From an uncultured Clostridia bacterium (GTDB taxonomy: Bacteria > Bacillota > Clostridia > Christensenellales > Borkfalkiaceae), in the NCBI GenBank assembly GCA_947631195.1, contig CANRKK010000002.1:1-64000 (forward strand): 64,000 nucleotides of DNA, read 5' to 3'. Below the pieces are notes generated by a model. The model worked only from the letters and a program-made list of their open reading frames with translations, was not told the DNA's origin and searched no databases. The translations under genes were made by a program, and so were the position numbers. Positions 30,662-41,310 of the stretch are shown here, in pieces (position 1 is the first letter of the stretch; each line of letters starts with the position of its first letter).

Positions 30662-33600
30662 CTATGCAAGCGATATCTTGTCGGAAACGCTGCGAATAAA
30701 CAGGCCGCGGCGCACCCCTTCGTCTATGCACTCCTGCACCATGTTCTGCATCCTCTCGGTGGCGCGGGGAACTTTCAGCTCCTTCAGCACGGCGGGCGCG
30801 AGTTCGTCGGAGTACATGCTGACCTTGTTCAAAAGTATGCCGCGCACCAAGGATATCACGTCGTAGGGGGTATAATCGCTCTCCTGCGAGCGCAGCGGCG
30901 CGCCCTCCTCCACGCGGTAACGGTCGAACGCCGAAAACTTGTCGGCTTTCATATAGTACACGCCGCCCGCGATCTCGTGCGATTCAAAGCCGCACCCGTC
31001 TATCAGCTGGCGCATTTTGCTCTCTATCTTCACGCCGTACTTGGTTATTTTGAAGAGCGACAGCGTGCGCTTTATCAAAAACTGCGTGGATATCGGCTCC
31101 TCGGCCGCAACCACCGCCTTTATCGCCTTTATTAAGAGGGCGTCCTGCGCTCCCGACAATATCTGCGCGGGGTCGGCGGCGCACTGTTCGAACTTGGCGT
31201 ATTTATAGGGTTTTTTAAAGGACGTGGCCGTGGGTTTGCCGTCGGAAGTTAGCTTATCCAAAAAGTCCTTGATCTTTTTAATCTCACGCTTGGGGTTGTT
31301 GAAAAAGTTTATGGTGTACAGCCTCATCACGTTCCAGTTGTTGCGCTTTAAGGTCTGCACCTGCATAACCGAGCGGTCCTTTACCGAGAATTGGCGGGTG
31401 CCGTCCGTGAGTATCGCCAGGATGAAGTTGTGCTTGTTTTTGGGGTCAACGACGGCAACGTCTATCTTAAAGTCGGAAACGCCCACGTCGCAGCGGCAGT
31501 CGTAGCCGTACGCCGAGAGTTCTTCGGCGATATATTTGCCTATGCCCTGCCTGTTTACTATCATCTCGTCGGCCTTGACCGAGATGTTGGTCCTGCCCTT
31601 TTCGGCAAATTCCAGAAAGGCTTTAAGGCCCGCAACCCCGCGGGAAGCGGTGCGGGACATATCTATCATGGAGTAGCGCATGGAGGAGAACACGAGCATT
31701 TCCTCCCTTGCGCGGGAAACCGCCACGTTCAGCCTGCGCCAGCCGCCGAATTGGTTTAAGGGGCCGAAGTTCAGCGAGATTTTGCCGTCCCTGTCGGGGC
31801 CGTAGCAAACGGAAAACAGAATGACGTCCCTCTCGTCTCCCTGTACGTTTTCAAGATTTTTTATAAACAGCGGTTCGTCCCGCCCGTAGGCCGCCTCCTC
31901 CAAATTGTTGGCCGTTATGGCCTTGCCCAGCAGCTTTTCCACAAGTATCTGCTGCGCGGTAGAGAAAGTGACTATGCCCATGCTCGGGCGGCGGAGCTTT
32001 TCGTCCTTGAGCCTTGCAATCACCTCCGCCACAAGCGCTTCGGCCTCTATCTTGTTGCACTTGGTGTTGCCCCTGTCGTACACTCCGTTGGAGATATACC
32101 GCAGTTTTACGCGGCTGTCCAGCGCGTCGGGCGAGGGGAAAGTGCACAGCCTCGACGAATAGTAGTTGATATTTGAAAAGGCTATCAGGCTCTCGTGCTT
32201 GGAGCGGTAGTGCCAAATGAGGTGCTTTTCGGGCACGCCGAGGGCCAGACAGTCCTCCAAGACGCTCTCGAGGTCCTCAGTTTCGGGCGTTTCGTCGTCC
32301 CCCGCCGCGGTGGAAAAGAACATCGTGGGGGGCATCTGTTTGGGGTCGCCGACAATTATCGCGCTCTTTGCCCTTGCAAGCGAGGGCACCGCCTCGCAGG
32401 TGGGTATCTGCGACGCCTCGTCGAAAATCACTATGTCGAACAGCTCGGGGTCGGGCGGCAAAAATTGTGACACGGTTATGGGGCTCATCAGCATGCAGGG
32501 CGCAACAACTTTCATAAGTTCGGGTATTTCGGTAAACAGCGTCCTGAGATTCAGCGAGCGCACGTTGCCCTTGATCTGCCGCTGGAAGGTGACGAGTTCG
32601 AGCGCGAGGGGGCCCTCCGTGTCGGCCGCGGGCAGGCGGGAAATCAAATCGGCGCGTATCTTTTCGCGGGTGAGAAGGGCAAACTCCTCCAGCACGCGCG
32701 AGAAAGCCGCGGCGTTCTCCTCGGCGACGCTTGCCGAAAATACGGCGAGGTCCTCGTCCGCGGGAATGTTGGTCTGTATAAAGTTGCGGTATATATTTTT
32801 CCTGAAGGAGGACAGCACCTCCCTGCCGCTTATCCTGCCGCTCTCCATCGCGTCCGTCATAAACGTCAGCCCGCTCTCGTTCAGCTTTTTGGCGGTGGCC
32901 TTGTATTCGCACCACGCGGGAAGCATATCTATGTTGTCCGCAAGCGCGGAGCACTTTTTGGAATAAATTTCAAACACGTCCGCGTCCTCGAAGTCGGAGG
33001 CGTCCGCGCCGATGGCCGCTATATAGTTTTCCGTGCTGCGTATAAAGGCCGTCGCCGACGAGATATAGCCCTGCAAAAGGGGCCTCAATATCCCGCCCGA
33101 CGCGCCCGAGCAAACGCTGTTGAACGCGTCGGCGTTGTAGTCCATAAAGGTTTCGGCGCACACGGCGTGCAGGTCGTAAAGGGGGGCCAAAAACTCCTCC
33201 CGCTTTTTGGCGTTAATGCCGCCGAAGCCCGTAAATTTTTCGGACAGTTTCGTGTTTGAGAGCATCATCGCGCGCGCTTTTTCTATCTCGTTGGCGCGCT
33301 TAATCCATTCGAGCTCCTCGCTCTCCTTCAAATTGCCCTTGCCGCAGCGGTTTATCCGCTTTATCACCTGCAACAACAGGCGGGACGAGCGATAATTTTC
33401 TCCCCATATATCCAGCTCTTTTTCGATGGACGGGGCCAGCTTTTCTATGTCGGGCAGCGTTTTGAAATATTTAAGCCAGTGCTTGGTTTCGCTGTCGTAG
33501 CGCAGCGTTGCGTTAAAAAAGCGGTAGAACTCCCCCTCGTCACATTCAAAAAACTCTTTAAGGCTGTCTCCGCTCAGCGTTTCGGCAATACGTATCGAGT

Positions 33601-36274
33601 TTTTCAACTTTTTGAGGGTGAATTTGGAGACTTTTTGGTTGAACGTTTCAAGTATCAGGCCGAGGTAATTTTTGAGGTGTTTCAGCTCTGCCAAAACCAC
33701 TTCCGCGGCGCACAGCACCGACTGCTTTACTTTTCTGTCGCAGTATGTCAGCCGCACCTCGGCAAAGGGCGAACGGTACACGCCCCCGCACTCAGCGGCC
33801 GCCGCCTGCGCGGTAGAGAGCATAACTTCGTACTCCTCCAACTTTTTGCGGGTCAGCCCGTCGTAGAAGGTAGTCTCTATGTTCAGAAGGTCGGGCGCGG
33901 ACTTGTTTTGCAGATAGTACACTATGCCCTCGTAAACAGAGATGCCCAGCCTCCTCTTTTTGTGGAGCGCGGCGAGCGGGGCCAGTAGTTTTTGCCGCAA
34001 TTCGGTTATCTTTTCGGCGTCGGACGCAAACTTGTCGCCCGCGGCGGACCCCGTCAGCGCGAGGGTGTTTTCTATTCCCCGCACTATGTCGGCCTTGTTG
34101 AGCGGTTTGCCCGAATGGAGCTCGAGGCAAAATTCGGCAATGCCTATCTCCTCCAGCCTCTTTTGCACGACCTGCAGCGCGGCCTGTTTTTCGGCCACGA
34201 ACAAAACTCTCTTGCCCGCGTCCACCGCGTTTGCGATTATATTCGTTATGGTCTGGCTCTTGCCCGTGCCGGGAGGGCCGTGCAGCACGAACGTGGTGCC
34301 CTTTGCAGACTCCGCCACTGCGGCGAACTGGGTGCTGTCGCAGGGGAGGGGGGTCAGAACTTCGGCGGGATTGCTCTCGTCCTCGGGCGCGCCGCAAAGT
34401 TTGTTGGACGGCAGTGTGTTAGTGTTGGTCAAAAGGCTGTTTATCAGCGCGTTTTTGCGGTACGCGTCCACGTTTTCCTTTACGTCCGCCCACATGGCGT
34501 AGCGCGCAAAGGTAAATTGGGCGAGATATACGTCGTCGTACACTATCCACCCGTCCATGTTCGCCGTTTTGGCGCGGAACACGGCGGCTATTTCGCCGGG
34601 CGCAAGTCCCTTGCCCTCCACGCCGCGCACGTCTATGCCGAACTCCTGCTTTAAAAATTCCAAAAGGGTGGTGTTTACCTCGCACCCCTCGGCGGCCTCT
34701 ACGGTGAACGTGCGGTTTTTCTGCCTCGATAAATTTACGGGTATCAGCGCGAGCGGGGCGTATTTTTCCTCCCTCTCGCCCTCGTTTTTCCACTTTAAAA
34801 ATCCCGCGGCGATGAACAGCGTCTTCGCGCCCGCCTCCTCCTCGGCGGCCCTGCCTTTGCGTATCAGCGTGGCGCAGTTTTCGGCCAGCTGCTCCTGCTT
34901 CGCTATGGTGCGGATTTTGCCCCCGCCCATCTCCAGTCGCACGAGCTCGGAAAGCCCGCCGAGAGCCTTGCTTGCGCCGAAATCGGGGAAAGCGGGCATG
35001 TTTGCGGCCGCGGGCAGCAGCGTAAAGGTTTTGCCCTCGAGCTTTTCAAAAAATTCCTTGCCTTCAGGGGCCAAAATATGCATGCAGTCCCGCTTGTAGC
35101 GGAAATTCAGCAGGTTGTTTTTCATGGAGAGGTCCAAAAGCCGCCTCTGCCAGCCCCTGTCCTTCGTGGACGATTTGTTGTATTCGTAGCGGGATAAATC
35201 GATTACGTCCTGCGGTTTTTCGTCGAAAGAAAACTGTCTGTCCCCCAACAGCTCGTACCCCGACCCCCTTTTGACCTTTATTGGCAGGGGCATGATACCG
35301 TCCATGCGGCATCTTTTTACGTCGACGAGCGCCTCGAAGTTTCCCCTCTGCAGCGAGGAGTAAAGGTGGCTTTCGCTGGTGGCGTAGCTGGCGTTTTTGT
35401 GGGCGAACAGGTCCTCGGCGTCGGCTATGGCAAGGTTGTTTACGCCTGCGGACAGATACTTTTCCACAAGCTGCATGTCGTCCTGCACGGGCGTCGAAAA
35501 ACAGCTTTCGTAAAGCCATACTCCCACGCCTACCGAATTTTTGCCGAGCAGAATTACGGGGTTTAAGCGCACCGCCTCGAGACAGCTCGCCGCAAACAGG
35601 GCGAGTTCGAGCGGGTTCGCGCTCTTGTTTTCGGATATGGAGGAGATGTCCCCCGCAGGGTTGGCCGCGGCGATGTCCGCTTCCCCGCCGCGCGCTATGT
35701 TAAGGCGGCGAACCGCCGAAAATATCGAAGCCGCCGCGCTGCGCACTCCGTTTTTGTCGTTGCCCGCGTAGCCGGTAAATTCCGAAGAATAGCCCCACGT
35801 TTTCAGCTGCAGCCCCGCCTCGGCCAAAATCTTCTGGCAGTCGGCAAGTTTGGGGCGCACGAAGGCGGCCAGCATTTCGGCGTTGCCCGAAAGACCCGAC
35901 CACCAGTTGATGGGCAGGGCGGCAACCTCGGCGGACAGCTCGCATATGGTGCTCTTGCCCCGCCTTACCGTGACTTTAACGCCGCACGTCTGCGGTTTTT
36001 CAAGGTCGGCAAGATACTTGGGGTTGAGCAAATTTTTGGGAACCACCTCCACGCTGCTCTCGTGCGGGATCTCCTCGATATCGATATCCTGCGGCACTAT
36101 GAGCGCGTCGGAGCCGGATATGTTGACCGTAACGGAGGACAGATTTTCTTCGCCGCGGTTAAAAATTTTGAACGCGGTAAACAGCTGCATGCCGAGATAG
36201 TAGGTTGCGTAGGAGACTTCGTTTAAAAGCTCGCCCTCTATCTCGATATTTTCGGTGGGTTTGTTTTTTGCCAT
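30662..36274 (-). CDS. Giant DUF4011/DUF3320-type superfamily 1 helicase, putative defence protein
   Basis: A 1,870-residue cytoplasmic protein. The N-terminal about 600 residues contain a DUF4011-like region (RGWQRRLLDLSMKNNLLNFR). A superfamily 1 helicase core follows, with Walker A GPPGTGKSQT (about 665), Walker B VIFDEASQIP (about 1280) and the C-terminal motif LNVAVSRARE. At about 1590-1660 a Vsr/DUF559-like nuclease fold has GVSDFKIDVAVVDP and FILAILTDG. A DUF3320-like C-terminus spans about 1730-1870. Such proteins are common in defence islands. The family usually has ECDG where this one has LTDG, so the nuclease may be inactive. Promoter TTGCGT-17-TATAAT lies upstream near 36310. Confidence 0.8.
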   Translation of the reverse strand: MAKNKPTENIEIEGELLNEVSYATYYLGMQLFTAFKIFNRGEENLSSVTVNISGSDALIVPQDIDIEEIPHESSVEVVPKNLLNPKYLADLEKPQTCGVKVTVRRGKSTICELSAEVAALPINWWSGLSGNAEMLAAFVRPKLADCQKILAEAGLQLKTWGYSSEFTGYAGNDKNGVRSAAASIFSAVRRLNIARGGEADIAAANPAGDISSISENKSANPLELALFAASCLEAVRLNPVILLGKNSVGVGVWLYESCFSTPVQDDMQLVEKYLSAGVNNLAIADAEDLFAHKNASYATSESHLYSSLQRGNFEALVDVKRCRMDGIMPLPIKVKRGSGYELLGDRQFSFDEKPQDVIDLSRYEYNKSSTKDRGWQRRLLDLSMKNNLLNFRYKRDCMHILAPEGKEFFEKLEGKTFTLLPAAANMPAFPDFGASKALGGLSELVRLEMGGGKIRTIAKQEQLAENCATLIRKGRAAEEEAGAKTLFIAAGFLKWKNEGEREEKYAPLALIPVNLSRQKNRTFTVEAAEGCEVNTTLLEFLKQEFGIDVRGVEGKGLAPGEIAAVFRAKTANMDGWIVYDDVYLAQFTFARYAMWADVKENVDAYRKNALINSLLTNTNTLPSNKLCGAPEDESNPAEVLTPLPCDSTQFAAVAESAKGTTFVLHGPPGTGKSQTITNIIANAVDAGKRVLFVAEKQAALQVVQKRLEEIGIAEFCLELHSGKPLNKADIVRGIENTLALTGSAAGDKFASDAEKITELRQKLLAPLAALHKKRRLGISVYEGIVYYLQNKSAPDLLNIETTFYDGLTRKKLEEYEVMLSTAQAAAAECGGVYRSPFAEVRLTYCDRKVKQSVLCAAEVVLAELKHLKNYLGLILETFNQKVSKFTLKKLKNSIRIAETLSGDSLKEFFECDEGEFYRFFNATLRYDSETKHWLKYFKTLPDIEKLAPSIEKELDIWGENYRSSRLLLQVIKRINRCGKGNLKESEELEWIKRANEIEKARAMMLSNTKLSEKFTGFGGINAKKREEFLAPLYDLHAVCAETFMDYNADAFNSVCSGASGGILRPLLQGYISSATAFIRSTENYIAAIGADASDFEDADVFEIYSKKCSALADNIDMLPAWCEYKATAKKLNESGLTFMTDAMESGRISGREVLSSFRKNIYRNFIQTNIPADEDLAVFSASVAEENAAAFSRVLEEFALLTREKIRADLISRLPAADTEGPLALELVTFQRQIKGNVRSLNLRTLFTEIPELMKVVAPCMLMSPITVSQFLPPDPELFDIVIFDEASQIPTCEAVPSLARAKSAIIVGDPKQMPPTMFFSTAAGDDETPETEDLESVLEDCLALGVPEKHLIWHYRSKHESLIAFSNINYYSSRLCTFPSPDALDSRVKLRYISNGVYDRGNTKCNKIEAEALVAEVIARLKDEKLRRPSMGIVTFSTAQQILVEKLLGKAITANNLEEAAYGRDEPLFIKNLENVQGDERDVILFSVCYGPDRDGKISLNFGPLNQFGGWRRLNVAVSRAREEMLVFSSMRYSMIDMSRTASRGVAGLKAFLEFAEKGRTNISVKADEMIVNRQGIGKYIAEELSAYGYDCRCDVGVSDFKIDVAVVDPKNKHNFILAILTDGTRQFSVKDRSVMQVQTLKRNNWNVMRLYTINFFNNPKREIKKIKDFLDKLTSDGKPTATSFKKPYKYAKFEQCAADPAQILSGAQDALLIKAIKAVVAAEEPISTQFLIKRTLSLFKITKYGVKIESKMRQLIDGCGFESHEIAGGVYYMKADKFSAFDRYRVEEGAPLRSQESDYTPYDVISLVRGILLNKVSMYSDELAPAVLKELKVPRATERMQNMVQECIDEGVRRGLFIRSVSDKISLA

Positions 36275-36400
36275 AATTTACCTGTAAAAGAAAAATTTGT
36301 AATTATTATACCATTTTAATCGCGACAACGCAATAGCCGCAACGCAAATATTGAACGCACAATCGCTAAAATTATTGCCTTAACAAACATGCTTATACTT

Positions 36401-36578
36401 GTTCACAAAAATACCAAGCAAGCCGTGCTTGGTATTTTTCGTGAGTTTGAGGGCTTTTTCTCACACGTTGTAAGGACAACAACGTGTTCGGGCACCGCTC
36501 GCGCCTTTCTCTATGCGCTCGCTCATCTCGCGCGGCAAAACAGCGCACTGTGCTGTTTTGAGAAATCCGCGCTCGTCC
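36401..36578 (+). repeat. Dispersed composite hairpin element, copy right of the helicase gene
   Basis: TCACAAAAATACCAAGCA (36403-36420) pairs with 36426-36444. ACACGTTGT (36463-36471) pairs with ACAACGTGT (36479-36487). AAAACAG pairs with CTGTTTT near 36536-36558. Compared with the copy at 29851 the stems differ but remain paired. Confidence 0.65.
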
Positions 36579-37795
36579 CACTGCCTGCGATTAATAAGGG
36601 CCCACGATTATATAATCGCAGGCATTCACCCCGCTCAGGCGCAGGTATGCGCAAATTGGGTGCGCTGGCGCAAGCGTAGCTTGCTTGCGCCGTTGATTAT
36701 TTGGAAATGACAATCCGTTTCCCCCTTGCCCTCTTCCGTCACATATACACAGGGCTTCCGAAAATTGCAGCATAGCGCAATTTTTGGGAAGAGGAGCCGC
36801 AACATGGCAACTTTGCCGTTTACGCGAAGTGTAAATCGGCTTATAGCCAATGTTTGCGGCGACGGGGGATGGTGTCACGTAGTGACGGGTGGGAGAAACG
36901 TAAAAGCATATTGTATTTTTTCTTTTGGGCGAAACGTGCGTTTGTTCCTCAAATTTCGTTAGCCATACACTCCGCTGAACGCTACAAACGCGTTTCAACT
37001 TACAGGCGGCGGGCGCGAATTTTCGCGCCCGCCGCAAGCGTTCCGCTTGAGCACAGTTTCTTTATTGCATTGTCCTTGATTGATATTGCCGCACATCAAA
37101 CTTGAAACAATCCCCTCAGTCACCTATCGGTGACAGCTTTCTCACACGGCGTAAGGACAACGCCGTGTTCGGGCACCGTGCGCGCGGAACGTATGCGCTC
37201 ACTCATCTCGTTTCGGCACGCACAGCGCACTGTGCTGTGCTATGAAATGCCTCGCTCGTCCTACTAAAGGGAGCCAAGGGAGTGTCGTGTTATCCAGCCC
37301 CGAGCAACCCACCGCGGGATTCTCTCGCTCGGTTTCCCGCTTACAGCGGGTCTCCCTTCGACTCGAAATGACACGGCTTAATTAGCGTTGCAATTATTTT
37401 AATGCGGCAGGCGTTCCCTTATTTCTAACAATATTGGGGGGGGGTGGGACCAAATAAAAAAAAGTAAAATTATTTGATAAATCAATTTAATGTGACAATC
37501 CCCTCCCATCACCCGCTACGCGGGAGCTTCCCCCCACAAGGGGAAGAAGCCACGGAAAACTGCCCTTACGAAGTTAGCGGCGGGCAGAAGCAAGCAGAGC
37601 AATGCGCGCCATACTTTTATAAACAATAAACGTTGCAAGCAGGGTTCCCCTGCCCTTACGAAGTTAGCGGCGGGCAGAAGCGAGCAGAGCAAGGAAAGCG
37701 AGCACCGTCTGCAGGGAGCGTACACAGAAGTACGTGACCAAAGCGGCGCGGAGCTTGACACAGCTATGCGACGCTTATACACGCCGCCGCGGTAG
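36579..37795. repeat. 1.2-kb gene-free repeat block
   Basis: Holds a GCAAGCGTAGCTTGCTTGC hairpin near 36670, a reverse copy of the segment with CATTCCGCTGAACGC-like sequence near 36960-36995, another two-hairpin element at about 37109-37262, a GAAATGACACGGC segment near 37366, an ACAATATTGGGG segment near 37420, and two copies of the CCTTACGAAGTTAGCGGCGG 3'-end repeat (about 37563 and 37653). The open frames here have no codon logic. Confidence 0.55.
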
Positions 37796-39586
37796 CTACA
37801 CGCTTTCAAATTGCGAATAGTACAGCTCCGCATAATACCCGCCCTGCGCCATAAGGCTGTCGTGCGTGCCCTGCTCCACCACGTCGCCGTTTTTCATCAC
37901 CAAAATTTTGTCGGCGTGGCGTATGGTGGAGAGCCTGTGCGCTATCACGAAGCAGGTTCTGCCCTTCATCAGGTTGCCCATCGCCTCCTGTATAATCTGT
38001 TCGGTGCGGGTGTCCACGTTGGAGGTGGCCTCGTCTAAAATCAGCATGGGCGAATCCAAAAGCATTGCGCGCGCTATCGTGAGGAGCTGTTTCTGCCCCT
38101 TGGAAATATTGACGGCGTTGTCCGTCAAAAGGGTGTCGTAGCCCTGCGGCAGCTTTGTTATAAAGGAGTGTATTTTGGCCGCCTTGCAGACCCGTATCAC
38201 GTCCTCGCGGGTGACGTCAGGGTTGCCGTAGGCGATATTTTCGTACACGGTGCCCGCAAACAGCCACGTGTCCTGCAAGACCATCGTAAAGGCGGCGCGG
38301 ACGCTTGCGCGCGTCAGGTTTTCCACGTTTTTGCCGTCTATCTTTATCGTGCCCCCGCCCGCGTCGTAAAAGCGCATCAAAAGGTTTATTATCGTGGTTT
38401 TTCCCGCGCCGGTGTGCCCGACTATCGCCACCACCTGCCCGCTCTTTACCGAGAGCGAAAAGTTCTTTATTACCGTTTTGCCCTCTACGTATCCGAAGGT
38501 TAGGTGCTCTATGTCCACGTCCCCGCGGACGTTCTCAAGGGTCTCCGCGCCCTCCTTGTCGGCGGGTTCGGGCTCCTCTGCCTGCACCCTGAACACCCGC
38601 TCGGCCGCGGCTATCGCCGACTGGAACTCGCCCATTATGTTGGCTATCTCGTTTATCGGCCCCGAAAATTTGCGGGAGTAGAGTATAAACGAGGAGATCT
38701 GCCCCGTAGTCATTCCGCCGACGGTGAACATGTACAGGAGCGCGCCGAACACGCTGACCAACGTCAAAGACAGGTTGTTGACCATATTCACGCAGGGGCC
38801 CGAGATGGTGCCGAAGTATTCCGCGCGGGAATAGGCGTTTATGGCCTCCTCGTTTTTGACCTCGAAGTCGGCTATTATCTTTTCCTCGCAGTTATAGGCC
38901 CTTGTCGTCTTTTGACCCGTGGTTATCTCCTCCACGTAGCCGTTCAACTCGCCCAACTTTTGGGAACGCTTCCTGAACAGCGGCTGCACCCTGCCCACTA
39001 TAATGCGGGTCATTATTACCGAGAGGGGCACCGTCACCACGAATACGAGCACGAGCACGGGGGCGATAATTATCATCATTACCAACGAGCCGACTATCAT
39101 CACGCTGCTCTTTAAAACTATGATGACGTCGTTTGCCAGCGATTCGCCCACCGTGTCGATATCATAGCTTAAAACGGAGATGATGTCCCCCGCCTGCCGC
39201 ACGTCGAAGTAGCCGACGGGCAATGTGGATAGGCGGCGGAAAGTGTCGTTGCGCATCTTTTTTACTATCCCGCGCGAGATATACGCCATGCCCACCGCAG
39301 ACAGATATTCGAGCAGTGCGGAAACTACGTAGAGCGACACCAGAAGTTCGGCATAAAACGCGATCTTTGCAAAGTCGCGTATCTCAATGTTGTCTATAGC
39401 AAGCCCGCACAGCCACGGCCCCACGAGGTTGGAAACGGTGCCGAGTATGTTTGCAAAAAACACCAAAGCAAGCAGCGGCGCGTACGGCTTAAGATATCCG
39501 AAAAGATTTTTTATTACAAACTTTTTGTCCACCTTTCTCTTTTCGAAGTTGCGGGTGTCCTTTATGTTTATTCTTCTTACGGCCAT
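37796..39586 (-). CDS. ABC exporter half-transporter, subunit 2
   Basis: A 596-residue membrane ATPase. The N-terminal about 330 residues carry six membrane helices. The nucleotide-binding domain has Walker A VGHTGAGKTT, the signature ISKGQKQLL (in place of LSGGQ) and Walker B PMLILDEATSNVD. It resembles the TM287/288-type heterodimeric exporters. It starts in the stop codon of its partner (39586), and both follow a MarR regulator, so the pair probably exports a toxic or antibiotic compound. Its 3' end lies against a dispersed repeat. Confidence 0.9.
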   Translation of the reverse strand: MAVRRINIKDTRNFEKRKVDKKFVIKNLFGYLKPYAPLLALVFFANILGTVSNLVGPWLCGLAIDNIEIRDFAKIAFYAELLVSLYVVSALLEYLSAVGMAYISRGIVKKMRNDTFRRLSTLPVGYFDVRQAGDIISVLSYDIDTVGESLANDVIIVLKSSVMIVGSLVMMIIIAPVLVLVFVVTVPLSVIMTRIIVGRVQPLFRKRSQKLGELNGYVEEITTGQKTTRAYNCEEKIIADFEVKNEEAINAYSRAEYFGTISGPCVNMVNNLSLTLVSVFGALLYMFTVGGMTTGQISSFILYSRKFSGPINEIANIMGEFQSAIAAAERVFRVQAEEPEPADKEGAETLENVRGDVDIEHLTFGYVEGKTVIKNFSLSVKSGQVVAIVGHTGAGKTTIINLLMRFYDAGGGTIKIDGKNVENLTRASVRAAFTMVLQDTWLFAGTVYENIAYGNPDVTREDVIRVCKAAKIHSFITKLPQGYDTLLTDNAVNISKGQKQLLTIARAMLLDSPMLILDEATSNVDTRTEQIIQEAMGNLMKGRTCFVIAHRLSTIRHADKILVMKNGDVVEQGTHDSLMAQGGYYAELYYSQFESV

Positions 39587-41310
39587 CAGTATTCCTCCCC
39601 GCCCGCGCCCATCTGCGTGGTGTATATCAGCTTATATTCGCCGCACGTTTCAAGCAGCTGTTCGTGCGTGCCCGCGCCTATCACGTTGCCGTCGTCCAAC
39701 ACCAAAATCAGGTCGGCGTGCTTTACGGAACTTATCCTTTGCGCCACTATCACCTTTGCCGACGAGGCATATTCCCGCGCCAACGCCTTTCTGAGGGCGG
39801 CGTCCGTCGCATAGTCGAGCGCGGACGAGCTGTCGTCCAAAATTATGATTTCGGGCGAGGCGGCCAGCGCGCGCGCAATCAGCAGCCTCTGTTTTTGTCC
39901 GCCGGAGAGGTTGTTGGCCTTTTGCGCGAGGTCAAATTCCAGCCCGCCGTCCAAACCGTCTATAAATTCCCGCGCCTGCGCGCAGTCTATCGCCCTGTTT
40001 ATCTGTTCGTCGCTTAAATTTCTGCCGTAGTCCACGTTTTCGCGCACGGTTGCCGCCATCAAAAAGTCGTTTTGGAAGGCCGCGCCGAACTTTGTTCTCA
40101 ATTCCGCGGCGGGATAGTTGCGTACGTCCCTGCCGTCCACAAAAATCTGCCCCGAATTTACGTCGTAAAAGTGCATCAAAAGGTTGATTATCGTGGACTT
40201 GCCGCTGCCCGTCGCGCCGATTATCCCCAGCGTTTGCCCCCCGCATATTGCGAAGTTAACGTTATTTAAGTTGTTTTCCACGCCGTTATACGAAAAACTT
40301 ACGTCCCTGAATTCTATCTTGTATCTGCTATCGCCCGCGGGGCAGTTTTGTATCGTTTCCGCAGTGTCCATATCGAGCACGCTCTCTATTCGCGACGCGC
40401 TCGCAGACCCGCGCGAGATAACCACGAATATCTTGGTGAGGGCTATCATCGCGTTGAGAATAATGGTAAAAAATTGCAAAAACTCCAAAACCGTGCCCGA
40501 AGAGCTGTGGCACGCCGCGCCCACGGCTATCAACACCACTAACCCGAGGTTCAAAATAAGCGTAGCGAGCGGGTTGGACAGGGACATCATTCTGTTTGCC
40601 CTGAACTCCGTCGCCGCCAAATCCCCCGTCACGTCCTCGAATTTTCCCACTTCGTATTCGCCCTTTGCAAGGGCCTTTATCACGCGCACGCCCGTCACGT
40701 TTTCCTGCGTGCGGCGCACCATTTCGTCCTGCTTTCTCTGCACTTCGAAAAATACGGGTATGCTCTTTCGGGTGATAAAAAACACCGTGACTCCCACTAA
40801 CGGCACGCACGCCAAAAGCACGCAAGCTAACACCGCGTCCTGCGTAAACGCGAGTATCAGCCCGCCCAAAATGAGTATGGGCGCGCGGACGCCCAGCCGC
40901 AGCGTGCGCGCAACCATCTGGTTGACGTAGTAGCTGTCGCTCGTGAGCCGCGAGATAAGCGAGGGCACGCCGAAGCCGTCCACCTGCGCCGAATTGAGGT
41001 AGCACGTCTTTTTGAAAAGGTCGTAGCGGAGGTCGTGCGTCATTCTGCCCGAGGACTTCACCGTCAGCCTGTTTGCAAAGATATTGCCGAGTAGCGCAAC
41101 GGCGGCGCACACAAGCATCAGCCCGCCGAAAATAAGGGTCCACCTCAGCTTCTGGTCGCTGTTCAGCGCCTCGTTTGCCGCCACGCCGTCTATTATCCAC
41201 TTCAAAAGCAGCGGCAAAAACAGCTCGGCAACCGACCCGAAAAATTTGAGTATCAGCCCCAGCGCCACCGTGCCGCCGTAGGGCTTTATGTAGCGCAGGG
41301 TTTTAGTCAC
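39586..41310 (-). CDS. ABC exporter half-transporter, subunit 1
   Basis: A 574-residue membrane ATPase with six N-terminal helices. NBD motifs are Walker A IGATGSGKST, signature LSGGQKQRL and Walker B IIILDDSSSALD; the residue after the Walker B Asp is Asp instead of the usual catalytic Glu, which marks the degenerate-site subunit of heterodimeric exporters. It overlaps the MarR gene by 8 bp and the second subunit by one base, so the three form an operon. Confidence 0.9.
   Translation of the reverse strand: MTKTLRYIKPYGGTVALGLILKFFGSVAELFLPLLLKWIIDGVAANEALNSDQKLRWTLIFGGLMLVCAAVALLGNIFANRLTVKSSGRMTHDLRYDLFKKTCYLNSAQVDGFGVPSLISRLTSDSYYVNQMVARTLRLGVRAPILILGGLILAFTQDAVLACVLLACVPLVGVTVFFITRKSIPVFFEVQRKQDEMVRRTQENVTGVRVIKALAKGEYEVGKFEDVTGDLAATEFRANRMMSLSNPLATLILNLGLVVLIAVGAACHSSSGTVLEFLQFFTIILNAMIALTKIFVVISRGSASASRIESVLDMDTAETIQNCPAGDSRYKIEFRDVSFSYNGVENNLNNVNFAICGGQTLGIIGATGSGKSTIINLLMHFYDVNSGQIFVDGRDVRNYPAAELRTKFGAAFQNDFLMAATVRENVDYGRNLSDEQINRAIDCAQAREFIDGLDGGLEFDLAQKANNLSGGQKQRLLIARALAASPEIIILDDSSSALDYATDAALRKALAREYASSAKVIVAQRISSVKHADLILVLDDGNVIGAGTHEQLLETCGEYKLIYTTQMGAGGEEY

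Noticed and set aside
36389-37105. Several 60-150-codon frames upstream of the helicase
   Set aside because: All lie in dispersed repeats, have no ribosome binding sites and share peptides such as LTKFEEQT only because the repeat is shared.
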